Source: Heloderma charlesbogerti (Eukaryota; Chordata; Lepidosauria; Squamata; Helodermatidae). From it: 64,000 nucleotides of DNA. Position numbers and translations under genes: made by a program. The stretch is from the NCBI GenBank assembly GCA_026122225.1, contig JANEZZ010001570.1:1736001-1800000 (forward strand), read 5' to 3'. The notes beneath the pieces are model-generated. The model saw nothing but the letters and a program-made list of their open reading frames with translations, searched no databases and was not told the origin of the DNA. Positions 11,497 to 22,056 of this stretch are shown here, piece by piece. The first letter of the stretch is position 1, and each line of letters opens with the position of its first letter.

Positions 11497-13427
11497 GCCG
11501 TTTCTGTCCCATGCCCAGGCCTGAAGCCCAACTGAAATGGGTCTAGATAATCAGTTTCTTCCAAGTGTGCCTTCAACTGCACCACCACCACCCGCTCAAT
11601 CACCTTGCCCAAAAATGGCAGATTTGAGACTGGGCAAAAGTTGTTCAGAACTTGAGGATCCAAGGAGGGCTTCTTTAAGAGCGGTCTTATCACTGCCTCC
11701 TTGAGGGCTGATGGCATCACTCCCTCCTCAAGGGAGGCGTTCACCACCACCTTGATCCCCTCACCCAGTCTCTCTCTGCAGCTCATAATGAGCCAAGATG
11801 GGCAAGGATCAAGTAAGCAGGTGGTCGGCCTTACAGATGAAAGCACCTTGTCCACTTCATCAGGAGGAAGAAGCTGGAACCGATCCCACAAAACCGGTTT
11901 GCCACAGGCCGCCTCTTGCTCACTAACTGTATCCACAGTGTGCAGAGTAACCCACCTAATCTGATCAATTTTATCTGCAAAGTGCCTTGCCAAAGCCTCA
12001 CAGGAGGCCTTAGAATGCTCCAGTGGTTCCGGAGCCACAGGACCGACCAGGCTCCGGACCACTTGGAACAGCCTCCTGGGGCAGCACTCTGCAGACGCGA
12101 TGGAGGCAGCATAATATTCCTTTTTTGCTGCCTTCACCGCCATGTGATAGGCTGAAGATATAGCTCTAGCCCGTGTCTGATTGTCTTTGGAGCGAAACTT
12201 CCGCCACCGGCGCTCTAGCCGTCTCACCTCCTGTTTCAGAGCTCGTAACCGCGGATTGAACCATGGTGCAGTCCGAGCCCTGTTCAGGGGGAGAGGGCAT
12301 TTCGGAGCCACCCGATCTAATGCCCCAGTGATTGCAGCATTCCAGCCACCCACCAGGGTCTCGACCGAGTGGCCGTTTGCGTGCCCCAGAGAATCCCCAA
12401 GCGCGTTCAGGAATCCATTTGGATCCATAAGACACCTGGGGCGGACCATTTTAATGGGTCCTCCACCCCTGTGGAGGGGTTGTGGAACCGAGAAGTCCAA
12501 CATCACCAGATAGTGATCTGACCATGACAAGGGGGTGGTGGATATACCCCCGACTTCCAGATCACTCCCCGCTTCTCCAGAAACAAACACAAGGTCTAGT
12601 GCATGACCGGCTACATGGGTGGGCCCAGTTAGAATATGGTGCAGCTCCCAGGAGGCCATGGTCTCCATGAAGTCCCGAGGTGCTCCTGTGAGGATGGCCT
12701 CCGAATGTACGTTGAAGTCCCCCAACACCAGTAAGTTAGGGGACTGTACACGCACATCAGAGACCACCTCAAGCACCTCGGCCAGGGAGTCAGTCGTGCA
12801 GCGGGGTGGACGGTACACGAGCAGAATCCCCAGACTGCCCTTCGGGCCCAACCTCCAGTACATGCACTCAGCAACCTTGGTCTCCCGGAGAGGGGGTCTG
12901 GTGAAGACCGAGGACTCTCGGTAGATAACAGCCACTCCCCCTCCCCAATCCCCAGCCCTCAGCTGCTGTGCATACGCAAATCTAGCTGGACACATGGCTG
13001 CAAGGGTTGGAGCAGCAGCCTCGGCCAGCCAGGTCTCCGTAATACATGCCAGGTCTGCACCCTCATCCAGGATCGTGTCATGGATGAGGGAGGTTTTCTG
13101 GGTAACAGACCTGGCATTACAGAGCAGCAAACGAAGGCCAGAAGATGGCGTCACGCCTCCCCCAGCCATCCTTTGGCTCTGGACAGGCCCGGAGCAGGGG
13201 ACAGATACTACACATCTCTCCCTTGTTCCCCTTACCTGGCATGGCCTACCCCTAGCGCTCCGCCAGCGCCTGCCGCCCAGCCTCGGTATGTTCTGATCCC
13301 CAACACTCCCCCCACTGCCTCCATCAGGTGGACACATGCCCCCTCGCTCCCGCCTATCAGGCAGGCTACCCACCCCTAAAAACACCACAAAATCCCCCCA
13401 ACAAAATAAAACAAACAAACAAAACAA
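11497..13427 (-). pseudogene. L2-type LINE ORF2, 5' part: AP endonuclease and start of reverse transcriptase
   Basis: The minus-strand open frame begins at about 13427 and stays open into the inserted hAT element. Residues about 99-310 form an exonuclease-endonuclease-phosphatase domain with its active-site series visible: LCNARS (N104), ITETW (E131), VYRPP (Y205), LGDFNVH (D237, N239), ALDLVF (D278) and SWSDHYLV (D304, H305). A basic linker follows (RRLERRWRKFRSK), then the first reverse transcriptase motifs (RPLLKKPSLDP, PVSNLPFLGKVIERVV, DPFQLGFRPGHGTETAL). The frame joined 9331-10508 before the insertion. All endonuclease catalytic residues are intact, so this half may still fold if expressed. 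The true start codon is uncertain: the first 90 residues are low-complexity and a later methionine (residue 31 or 87) may be used. Confidence 0.92.
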
Positions 13428-13445
13428 TTAAAATCCCCTTAAAAA

Positions 13446-14062
13446 TGCCAGGCAGGAGTCCACAGGGAAGGCCTGGTGGTGGTGGCGGCGGCGGCGGCGG
13501 CAGCAGCAGCAGCAGCAGCAGCAGCAAGCACGCCTCTTCCCCGGTGGTGGTGGTGGTGGCTTCTCCTGCAGGCCCTGGCTCTCCCAGGCCACCTCAGCCA
13601 GCCAGCTTATGTAGCCCCTCCAGGGAGGGGCAGGTGGAGCAGCACAGCTGGCTCGATACCTGGGGGCCTGGTCCTGCAGGGACTGGCGGTCTGCCAGGCA
13701 GAGGTCCACAGGGAAGGCCTGGTGGTGGTGGCAGCGGCAGCAGGCCCAGCGGCGGCGGCAGCAGGCCCAGCGGCGGCGAGCATGCCTCTTCCCCAGTGGT
13801 GGTGGTGGTAGCTTCTCCTGCAGGCCCTGGCTCTCCCAGGCCACCTCAGCCAGCCAGCTTATGTAGCCCCTCCAGGGAGGGGCAGGTGGAGCAGCACAGC
13901 TGGCTCGGTACCTGGGGGCCTGGTCCTGTAGTGACTGGCGGTCTGCCAGGCAGAAGTCCACAGGGAAGGCCTGGTGGTGGTGGCAGCGGCAGCAGCAGCA
14001 GGCCCAGCGGCGGCAAGCACGCCTCTTCCCCAGTGGTGGTGGTGGTGGCTTCTCCTGCAGGT
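13446..14062 (-). mobile_element. GC-rich tandem monomers at the 5' end of the L2 LINE
   Basis: About two and a half copies of a roughly 250-bp unit lie directly upstream of the L2 reading frame. The phrase CCACAGGGAAGGCCTGG recurs at 13460, 13706 and 13958, giving spacings of 246 and 252 bp. Each unit contains GGT and GGC/AGC triplet runs, CCTGCAGGCCCTGGCTCTCC and CAGCCAGCTTATGTAGCCCC. The outermost unit stops at CTTCTCCTGCAG (about 14062). By position these look like 5'-UTR promoter monomers, as known from mouse L1. That role is inferred. Open frames here (poly-Gly, poly-Ala, poly-Ser) come from the triplet runs. Confidence 0.7.
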
Positions 14063-14841
14063 AAGCTTTTACTTTTATTGGTAAGTCTCTGTGTGTGATT
14101 TGTTGCCTTCCTTTTTTCTACCCTCCACCCCAGTTTCAGAAAGAAATTATTTATGTCCTTTGTCAGTTGGCTTCATTGATTTCAAAAGGGCATTTCTCCA
14201 GAATTTCTTGTTAAAATCTTCCCGATGTGCTAGACTGCATGTTGTTAAGCTAACACTTGTGATCTAAGGATATTTTAAAAGGTTCTGTTAAATTTGGTAT
14301 CATCTGTGCTTTGACAAAATAAATCTAAACTAACTTTCTTGTTCACTCTTTCTATAGCCAGGATTAAGGGAGGGGTCCTTATCAGTAGGATGTAGAACCT
14401 TCCCCACCCTCAACAACCCAACAGTTTAGAGCTTTTGTCAAGTTAGATTCAACTTACAGGTTGTAGCCAATCATAATTCTTTTTTTGTGGGAACCCTTAC
14501 AAAAAAAGGGGAGTCCACCAGTAGAGAAAGACTTCCTGCATTAATCTTCCTCACCATCTCAAATATGTAAACTGTATTGGTCAGGTTACCACAGTGGGGA
14601 ATGGGCAAATCAGCAAAACTTGGGTTTTCCAATATCCACTTCAAAGCTCATTCTGACTTGTGTCCATATTAGACTGCAAGCTGGGGTGGTTCATATGAAA
14701 ATCATGTATATTTTTGTGTGCATTTTTTTTCCAAATGTATGCAACAGTTATGAGTATTTTTGATGTACACATTCTTCTCCCATTGATTAAAGCATGTTTG
14801 TGCACGTTTTTCAAGTGTACACATTTTTTCATGGACAGTTT
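14063..14841. other. No gene; left flank of an L1-derived insertion
   Basis: AT-rich. 14590-14841 appears to belong to an older repeat that continues at 16685-16820: its start (CAGTGGGGAATGGGCAAATC) resembles a hAT terminus, and the far side ends in TTACCCATCCCTG. No matching duplication was found, so this is tentative. Confidence 0.4.
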
Positions 14842-14859
14842 CCAAATGTACTCATTTTT
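14842..14859. repeat. Left 18-bp target-site duplication of the L1-derived element
   Basis: CCAAATGTACTCATTTTT is repeated exactly at 16667-16684. A duplication of this length with a T-rich end is typical of L1-type target-primed insertion. Confidence 0.88.
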
Positions 14860-16666
14860 TTAATATATTTTTATTTATTTTATCTTTATAAATGAAATAA
14901 ACAATACCAAAATTACCAACAACCTGATCAATACTACAATTTCCCAACAATACAATATTCTGATGAGGACACCACAATAACAAAGAGAGAAGGAAAAAGA
15001 AAAAGAAAAAAAAGGAAAAGGGAGGAGGAAAGGAAGAAAAAAGAAGATTCTTTCCCCTTCCTTCCCCTTTAAAGAATTAAGTTTAAACTCTAATAACCCC
15101 GGCCTCCGATGCCATTCTATTTTAGAAACTATATCTATAACCTTAACAATCTTACAGTTTAATAAACAACCTTACATTTCAATATCATATCATCAATCTT
15201 ATATCAAAGAAACAGGTCTACAATTCATTCCCAAAAGCCTATATTATTATTATTAATAATAATAATAATAATCTAGTGTTATATAATAATAAAACTAATA
15301 TAAACCTTCAACAGTCAGTAATATATTTTATACCAGATATATTATCTATTTTGAAATAAAAAATATAAAGAAAAACAAGAACAAACAAAAGATGAGAGTA
15401 AACGAATATATATATAATCATTTCTGAGCTAGCCTGGATCATGTAGACTAAACACAAACAGTTAACAAAGCTTGTTTAAAGATTCCAGTTCATGGGGTTG
15501 TAACAGTAATCTCACGCATTTTTACGTTCAGCTATGCCTCCGCCATTTCATGATTAGAAACTTCTTCATCTGACGTTCAGACACATTACGAAGTGTAGCA
15601 GGATATTTTAAGTAATATTGTAAGTTCATTTGTTTTGCCATATATTTTGCTTTGATAAATTGCCTTCTTTTATTCGCCACCTCTTTGTTGTTGTCTGGAA
15701 ATAACATAACTTTATCTTGTTTCCAGGAAAGGCTTCCACCCTCTCTTGCCAAATGCAGGATATAATTATTTGTGGAGACTTTTGCAAATTGAACTATGAT
15801 CATGTAGTCAGTCCCTTTAGCATTTGGCACATGAAATGCCTACTCAGTATCAAGTAAATAATCAGATGGGATAGGGCAAAAGTGTATCCACAAAAATAGG
15901 CAACTTTACATCATCAGACAGATTTTTAATCCCAATAATATGTATATTGGATCTCCTCGTGAAGGCCTCCAGTTGAGAAGGAGGTATCAGAGGTATTTTT
16001 TAAAAAAATTGTGTCATAGTTTCATTTCCTGCCACTCGGTCTTCAAGCTCATTAATTTTCATCTCCATTTTTTGCCATGACACATTAATTAAATCTACAG
16101 CTCCTTGCAAGGTGGTGATGGAATTTTGGATTAAATCCAACCTTTTGGCTTGCTTTGTAAATTGCGAAGATAAAGTTTTTATCAGAGTAAATAATTCCCC
16201 TATATCTTCTGTTCTTGAAACTTTTGACACAGGGGGTGCTGGGGGATTTGATGCCAGCTCCTTCTCCTCAGCGCAGTCATGTTTCTCTCAAAGAGATCTT
16301 ACAGGTCCTCAGATGTTCTTAAATATTGTTAACATTTCTTAAATTGTCCCTCAGAAGTTGTTGATATTTCTTAAAGCATATATTATTATGGAACATGTCA
16401 GCCCTGTTTTCTCCTATGAAATAGGAGCCTCAGTACAGCTTTTTGCGTTGGTGAAGCTCTGGGGAGATAATCCTGGAATCCAGCCCCCCCCCATCTCATG
16501 GGAGATACTTTTCTCCAAGATGTTATCCAGAGCTGCCTTGCCCCCCGGCATTTAATTCCAGGGGGAGATGAAAAGATTTTTCAACTTTTTAAAAAGCTGT
16601 TTGAGAAAGCTCCCACAGAGAACCTGTGGGAAGCTGCCAGAGAGACATCGGTTCCAACCGGAATTC
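14860..16666 (-). mobile_element. L1-derived element with ORF1 only (HAL1-like)
   Basis: The 1.8-kb minus-strand insertion is bounded by an exact 18-bp duplication and ends at its 3' side in an A/T-rich tail (14860-14890). From 5' to 3' it holds a leader of about 330 bp (16340-16666), an ORF1-like region (about 15528-16340) and a 3' untranslated region of about 670 bp (14860-15527). I see no reverse transcriptase or endonuclease sequence. Since the outer duplication is intact, the lack of ORF2 was probably present before insertion and is not a later deletion. In mammals such half-L1 elements are called HAL1 and move in trans. Confidence 0.72.
15528..16340 (-). pseudogene. L1 ORF1p-like RNA-binding protein, frameshifted
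   Basis: Two minus-strand open pieces belong to one ORF1p-like protein. 16000-16230 encodes a heptad-like helical stretch (LFTLIKTLSSQFTKQAKRLD, then MEMKINELEDRV), as expected for the ORF1p trimerising coiled coil. After it, in another frame, RSNIHIIGIKNL resembles the start of the L1 RRM. 15528-15830 encodes the end of the RRM and the C-terminal domain (DYMIIVQFAKVS, HLAREGG, VMLFPDNNKEVANKRRQFIK). The family protein binds L1 RNA as a chaperone in cytoplasmic particles. The two pieces are out of frame and separated by stops, so the copy is dead. Assignment rests on pattern similarity only. Confidence 0.7.
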
Positions 16667-16684
16667 CCAAATGTACTCATTTTT
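16667..16684. repeat. Right 18-bp target-site duplication of the L1-derived element
   Basis: Exact copy of 14842-14859. Confidence 0.88.
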
Positions 16685-17254
16685 AACACATTTTTCTTGT
16701 GCAAATCACATCGCAAGCTTGGGAATGTATGGACTTCAGACTGTAGTTTGTGTTTGTTCTGTGTTTGGTTCTGGGAGGTGTGAATAGGATAAATTCTGGT
16801 CAAAAACAAACTGAAATAAAATCCTTACCCATCCCTGTTCTGATTATAGTTTGAACTGTTATAATTTCTCCTAAAAGAACTATGCTTTGTCAGGGAAGCA
16901 TGAAATGCTAAGTCCTTCCTTCAGCTTAATTTGCTTGGACAATATAAAAATTGCAAAATACCCAAACATAGTGTAATGCCACTTAAAATACAACACTTAT
17001 CGATGAGAGTTGATATGAACTTGAGTTTAAGGTTGAAAAAAGGTGGGGTGCTTTACAGTCAAATCAACATTCTACAAACTATTAAAATAATATAATCCAA
17101 GGGAATCATCTGGACAGCAGCATGGTGAATGAAAAAAAGGTATAGGTCATGTCAGAAACAGCAGTTCTGTTACATCATGTATAAGGACAAATTTCTGTGT
17201 GGACTTTGAACATTTCCTTTTGCAGAAGACAACAAGAAGCCTGCTTACACAGGG
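16685..17254. other. No gene recognised
   Basis: 16685-16820 appears to continue the older repeat interrupted at 14860. The rest is AT-rich without identifiable features. Confidence 0.45.
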
Positions 17255-17262
17255 ATTTAGAG

Positions 17263-17398
17263 CAGGGGTGGGCAACTTGTGGCCGTCCATACATTTTGGC
17301 CTACAACTCCCAACTGCCCTTGCCAGCATAACCAATAGTGGGGGATCATGGGAATGGTAGTCCAAAACATCTAGAGGGCCACAAGATGCCCACCACTG
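17263..17398. mobile_element. Complete 136-bp hAT MITE
   Basis: The element begins CAGGGGTGGGCAACTTGTGG and ends CCACAAGATGCCCACCACTG, with inverted similarity extending about 55 bp into each side (CCTACAACTCCCA opposite ATGGTAGTCCAAAAC). Perfect 8-bp duplications ATTTAGAG lie at 17255-17262 and 17399-17406. Fragments of the same family occur at 3505-3598 and 26518-26642. Confidence 0.9.
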
Positions 17399-17406
17399 AT
17401 TTAGAG

Positions 17407-18528
17407 CATGCCTATTGCCTCTAATTAAAAAGCTGAACTATCATTTGGTGAGTAGAGATACAATCCTAAATTATGTTTAACTGTCATAGAAAAAAATGAA
17501 AGGAACTGACATAAATGGTTTTTGGAATATTTTACTACCCAAAGTAAATGACACATTTGAATGTGTCAAAATGTCCCCAGAACAAAGTAAAAAGTATGTT
17601 TACAGAAGAAGTGAACTTAATTCTGCTTACTTATATCATGGGATATTTTTTTACTCCAATAATTTCCATTGCCTGAGACAAAAACAAAACAAAACCCATG
17701 CCAAGGGCAAAAATCAATAGATTTATTGGGGTATTTTTGTCCGAGGTTCTTTTTGGTTTTCTGAAAGAAAACTCTGTATAGGCGCTCAGATCTGCTTCTT
17801 TGGATTAGTTTTTGTTGCAACATTTTACACCAACATGCTACACTGGTTGGGACAAAAAAAGAATTCCTAAAGCCAAAAATTCAGTTAATTCTTAGGACAT
17901 TTTTTATCCAGGTCCATCTTGTGTACAGAAAGAAAACTGTACCATTTTGCAGGATACAGTGTCCTGTAAAGGATTACATTTTATGTCTACTCTGTGTAAA
18001 TTCTGCAATAAAAATGCACCCAGGCTAAAATTGACCCCATGTTGTTGAATATGACCCCATGTTGTTGTTTTAATATTCTCTTAAAATAAAATAAGAAACA
18101 AATAATGCATGAGATACCGCTTCGCTGCACAAGTAACTGTGGATGGATTTCAATACATTCCAAGTATTAATACTTATATTTATGTGATAGCTGCTAGCTT
18201 ACATTGTGAGAAATATTGTTACACTTGCACAATGGGAGAGTCCCACATATATTAGGATTTGGCTTTGAGTGAGGTTTTGTTTCATTATAAACAAAAAGTG
18301 AATAATGATTGTGCTTATCTAAATACAAAAAATACTTGGTTAAGGTGCTTCTGTACACCTATATCATCTGCGCTGGCTTTATAAAACACCGTAAAGCAGT
18401 TGCACATGCCATAGGAAATGAGGAACATCATTTTTCTAGCTCCTGTCCTGTCTTCCATCTCTGTATGTCATTTAAAACATGAATTCCAGTCCATGCAAGG
18501 TCCCTGTTTGCTTTAGGTGTAAAAATGT
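17407..18528. other. No gene recognised
   Basis: AT-rich. ATGACCCCATGTTGTTG appears twice in tandem at 18032-18068. Nothing else is identifiable. Confidence 0.5.
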
Positions 18529-18536
18529 GTACAGCT
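18529..18536. repeat. Left 8-bp target-site duplication (GTACAGCT)
   Basis: It is identical to 19447-19454. Confidence 0.92.
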
Positions 18537-19446
18537 TAGTGATGTACAAAAATTCCACCATGGATCTCAGGGAGGCCGAATGCCAGTGCATTCGGCCCCC
18601 CGAAATCGGTGGCAGAACGGCCTGCCCCCTGCCCCCCCCGGGACGAGACTTACCTTGGGCGGATCTTCCTGGCGGCAGCGGCTCCAGCGGTTCCAGCGGT
18701 GGCTCCGCCGCCATTTCCAGTTAAAAAAAAAAGACGTGATAGGCTACGTAAAGATTTACGTAGCCTATCATGGGTAGGTTTTAAAAAAAAAATGTGATAG
18801 GCTACGTAAATGTTTACATAGCCTATCACGGCTGACTTAAAAAAAAAAACACGCGCGTACGCAAATGGCGGCGGCCACAGCCGCTGCCATTTGCGTTCCT
18901 TATTTTGGCACATCTTAGTCTACGTAAACATTTACGTAGACTAAGACGGCAAAAATAAGGGGAATGCAAATAGCGTAGCGTCTACGTTATTTGTGTTCCC
19001 CTTATTTTTGCCGTCTTAGTCTACGTAAATGTTTACGTAGACTAAGACGTGCCAAAATAAGGAACGCAAATGGCGGCGGCCGTGGCCGCTGCCATTTGCA
19101 TATGTGTGTTGTTGTTGTTGTTTTAAGTCAGCCGTGATAGGCTACGTAAACATTTACATAGCCTATCACGGCTGACTGCAGGGACGCAAACGGTGGTGGC
19201 TACGGCCGCCACCATTTGTGTCCCTGACTCCCTGCTAGCCAGCGGCCGGATGTCCGGCTGCTGGCGGAGCCGGCTGCAGCTCCGCAGAATCCCTGCGGAG
19301 CACAGCCAGCTGGCCAGGATTCCGGGGGGGGGGTGTAGGAATGGAGTGCCTCCCCCCCCAGCGAGGATTCCGGGGGGAGGGATGGAACGCCTCCCCCCAA
19401 CCATAAACATAATCCGCGAAAGGTAGGTACCTTTCGTACATCCCTA
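18537..19446. mobile_element. Palindromic hAT element, copy 2
   Basis: The 910-bp element runs from TAGTGATGTAC to GTACATCCCTA with perfect GTACAGCT duplications. It contains three palindromes with the half-site GTGATAGGCTACGTA (18736-18771, 18794-18830, 19134-19170). Nested inside are two TTAGTCTACGTAAACATTTA-type palindromes around 18917 and 19015 and a centre near 18980 (GGGGAATGCAAATA opposite TATTTGTGTTCCCC). GCAAATGGCGGCGGCC hairpins lie near 18860 and 19067. Donor-like sites face outward at 18652 (minus, AAG|GTAAGT) and 19423 (plus, AAG|GTAGGT). Here the left terminus is the long form (about 110 bp with a GCCGAATGCCAGTGCATTCGGC hairpin) and the right is short. Confidence 0.92.
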
Positions 19447-19454
19447 GTACAGCT
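19447..19454. repeat. Right 8-bp target-site duplication (GTACAGCT)
   Basis: It is identical to 18529-18536. Confidence 0.92.
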
Positions 19455-20990
19455 ATCACTGTGCACAACTGGGAGCTCCCTAGCCATCAATACAGGTTTT
19501 AGGCAGATGTTTGGCTCTTTGCAGTGCTCAAACAGAAAAATGCAAAGAAAAGTGACCCCAACATCTGCAGCAAAGCCTGAGAAGAGAGGGACAGTGTTTG
19601 GGGTGGGGAAGAGGTGGCAAGTTTCTCCCTCAAAAGAGTGAGATTTCTAGGCTAAACTGCCTGAAAATCTCACAAGTCCCAGGATTTGGCCCAGCATCTT
19701 GTGTGACTTGTCATGGGATGTGGGAACAGGACCTCCCAAGCAATGACGGAAAAGCCATCTATATGGTCATGGTGAGAGAGTGTAGGAGGTCCATTTTGGC
19801 TGAGGTGGACATAGCAGGACACTCACAAGGGTGAAGTGGCTCAGGAATGCGGTTGCGGTCTAGGATAATGAAGCTATATGCAGCCAGAGTTCATATGGGA
19901 AACCTGCTTCACCTCCTGCAAGGAGAATGGGTTACTTACATTAGATCAGTTATAGATCAGGATGTTTGTCGGTGATGACTATCACTGGCATCAGGGTGAT
20001 TATATTTATACAACTCTAGCAAAACCCCCACCAACATGTACAAATTTAGTTGGAGGACACACACACACACACACACACACAACACATTGCTTAAATATTG
20101 GACCTATGTCATCCAGATTGAAACTTGCTGCATATAAAATATATCCTTCCTTCACTGATTTCAAAACAATAATACTTCCTGAACCAAAGCTCATTTCAAA
20201 ACAGGTTTAGGGTGAAGTATTCATCAAGAAATAATTAAAATTATTCCAATACAATGCATAATATAGAATAATCATTTACTGTGCAGTAAATGTCTTGAAT
20301 TAGTGAGATACAGATATTGCATCTTCCAATGTCTCCCATCCTCCAAGGCACCCCTCTGTTATAAACATTTCCTGGGAGGCAAGATCATAGACCCACATGC
20401 ATGTTGTCATATAATACCCATTCATCATTATGGTCAGAGAATGCAATAAACAGCCTATGTAATAGGGAGGAAATGTGTAATATGCAAGCAAAACAAGTAC
20501 CAAACACTGGCTGGTTTTGCAGGTTAGCCTTCTCAATGGTTTTCAAGCATCTTCACATTGGAAGCAATAACAGACCGACTATTCAGAACAGAGCTGTGTA
20601 CTCAGCAAAGAAATGAAGGGGAGAAATGGATTAGGTGTATTTTAGGTTGATTGCTCATTGTGGGCTGTTGCTTTTAAATAACTACATTCAATATAATACC
20701 AGTGAAAGAAATAAAATTGCAATTAGGTATGCCACAGACCTTTTGTGTGCATTCAAGAGCTGAGCCAAAATTTCTCAGAAGATTTTCTTTTTCTTTTTCT
20801 CACACCCCTAGAAAAACAAGGCCACTTTGCAGAATTTTCTTCAAATATTCTCCACTATTTCTCCCCACAGTGACCCAGAACAGCACTAGATTCAATGCAT
20901 TGTGGAGGATAGAAAATGCTGGACCATGCAGGGGGGAAAAAAGAAAGAAGCTGTGCCACTGCCACTGCTAATGATGAGCCCCACACCCAA
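19455..20990. other. No gene recognised
   Basis: Apparently unique DNA except for the CA repeat annotated separately. No exon or transposon end could be supported. Confidence 0.5.
20057..20080. repeat. (AC)n microsatellite
   Basis: About 12 uninterrupted AC dinucleotides. Confidence 0.95.
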
Positions 20991-21180
20991 GAAGCTGTCA
21001 GAGAATCTTTGGTGCTTTAAAACATTTTTTTTCCCTTGGCTGTTTTATGGCTGCTTTATTGCATTTATGTGCTCAAAGTGTTTTTAAATTAAGTTACTGT
21101 ATTAACTTATATTGTTAGCTGCCTTGGGCTCATTGAGGAAAGGCAAGGAATACATGTTTTAAATAAAAAAGTAAACTGAT
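20991..21180 (+). mobile_element. L2/MIR-like 3' tail
   Basis: The plus strand contains TTGTTAGCTGCCTTGGGCTC, then GAAAGGCAAGGAATACATG and TTTTAAATAAA. This matches the usual 3' terminal phrase of amniote L2-mobilised elements (GCCGCCTTGAG..., AAGGCGGGATATAAAT). No coding part is recognisable upstream. Confidence 0.55.
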
Positions 21181-21529
21181 AATAAACTCATTTGCTCACA
21201 CATATTCTGCAGCTTGAACCCCTACTGTTCCTGTGCCTCTCTCTTGCTGCCATACCCTGTTGGCTCGTTTTGCCTTGTCCACCAGAAATGCCAGTAGAAG
21301 CAAAGGGATCCTGGAATTTATTGTTCTTGAGAGAATATGCCACATATTTCTCTCTGTCTGTTAAATATTAAGTACTAAGTCACTCTTTTCTAGAGAAAGG
21401 CCTGAGGCCAGCAACTTGCTGTTGAGAATGCCACTTGTTCTGTTCTAACACTGCTTCTGAGTTGCTCCAGCAAATCTCCCATGATTTTGCAAGATCAGGA
21501 CACCTCACATATATGCAAAGATAAAGGGA

Positions 21530-21569
21530 AATAAGTATGCACAACTGACCGGGCAAATCTGTCAATTTC
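21530..21569. repeat. Left part of an older repeat interrupted by a hAT element
   Basis: GGGCAAATCTGTCAATTTC before the insertion and CAGTTTCCCTTTCTCCC after it (22057 onward) together align with the uninterrupted copy at 22310-22480 (GGATGGATCTGTCAGATTCAGTTTCTCCC). Confidence 0.6.
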
Positions 21570-22056
21570 TAGGGATGGCATGGGTGCCTGATTGGGTCCA
21601 CGAGTCTGGAGGACTCCCCCTTGCCCTCCTGCTTGCCGAGCTGCCTGCACTTACCCCAGGCCCATCCAGCAACCTCTATGGCCACCATTTTGTGAAAAAA
21701 AATGGTGCCCACAGATATGCACACATTTGCTCTTCCACAAAATGGCACTGAGAATGGCTGATATACACAAGGTTACAGGTGTAAATGGACCATTTATGCC
21801 TGTAACCTTGTGTATATTGGCCATTCACAGCACCATTTTGTGGAAGAACAAATGTGCACATATCTGTGGGCACCATTTTTTATTTTATTTTTTGCAAAAT
21901 GGCAGCCACAGAGATTGCCAGATGGGCTCAGGGTGGGTGCAGGCGGCTCAGTGAGTGGGGGGGGTTAGGTGTGCGTCTGGGGGCACACAAGCAGGGGCAG
22001 GGGCTTGGTGGGCACCTGGAGAACCCAGACGGGGTGGGGGAACCCTTCCATCCCTA
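21570..22056. mobile_element. Palindromic hAT element, CCATTTTGTG type
   Basis: Runs from TAGGGATGG to CCATCCCTA. The 8-bp duplications are TCAATTTC (21562-21569) and TCAGTTTC (22057-22064), a 7/8 match. The centre is a large hairpin: AATGGTGCCCACAGATATG, then CACATTTGCTCTTCCACAAAATGG, mirrored by CCATTTTGTGGAAGAACAAATG and CATATCTGTGGGCACCATT. An inner palindrome is ACACAAGGTTACAGG opposite CCTGTAACCTTGTG. A donor-like GTAAGT faces left at 21653 (minus strand, TGG|GTAAGT). No coding capacity. Confidence 0.85.

Noticed and set aside
13446..14062. CpG-island promoter of a host gene
   Set aside because: The GC-rich units are tandem, abut the L2 reading frame on the correct side and stop abruptly, so they are better explained as LINE 5' sequence.
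9186..14062. CR1 assignment for the large LINE
   Set aside because: The YADDTQLY...LNPDKTE signature, the APTLWNSLPREL C-terminus and the microsatellite tail fit the L2 branch better; true CR1 copies (34944, 53577) look different.
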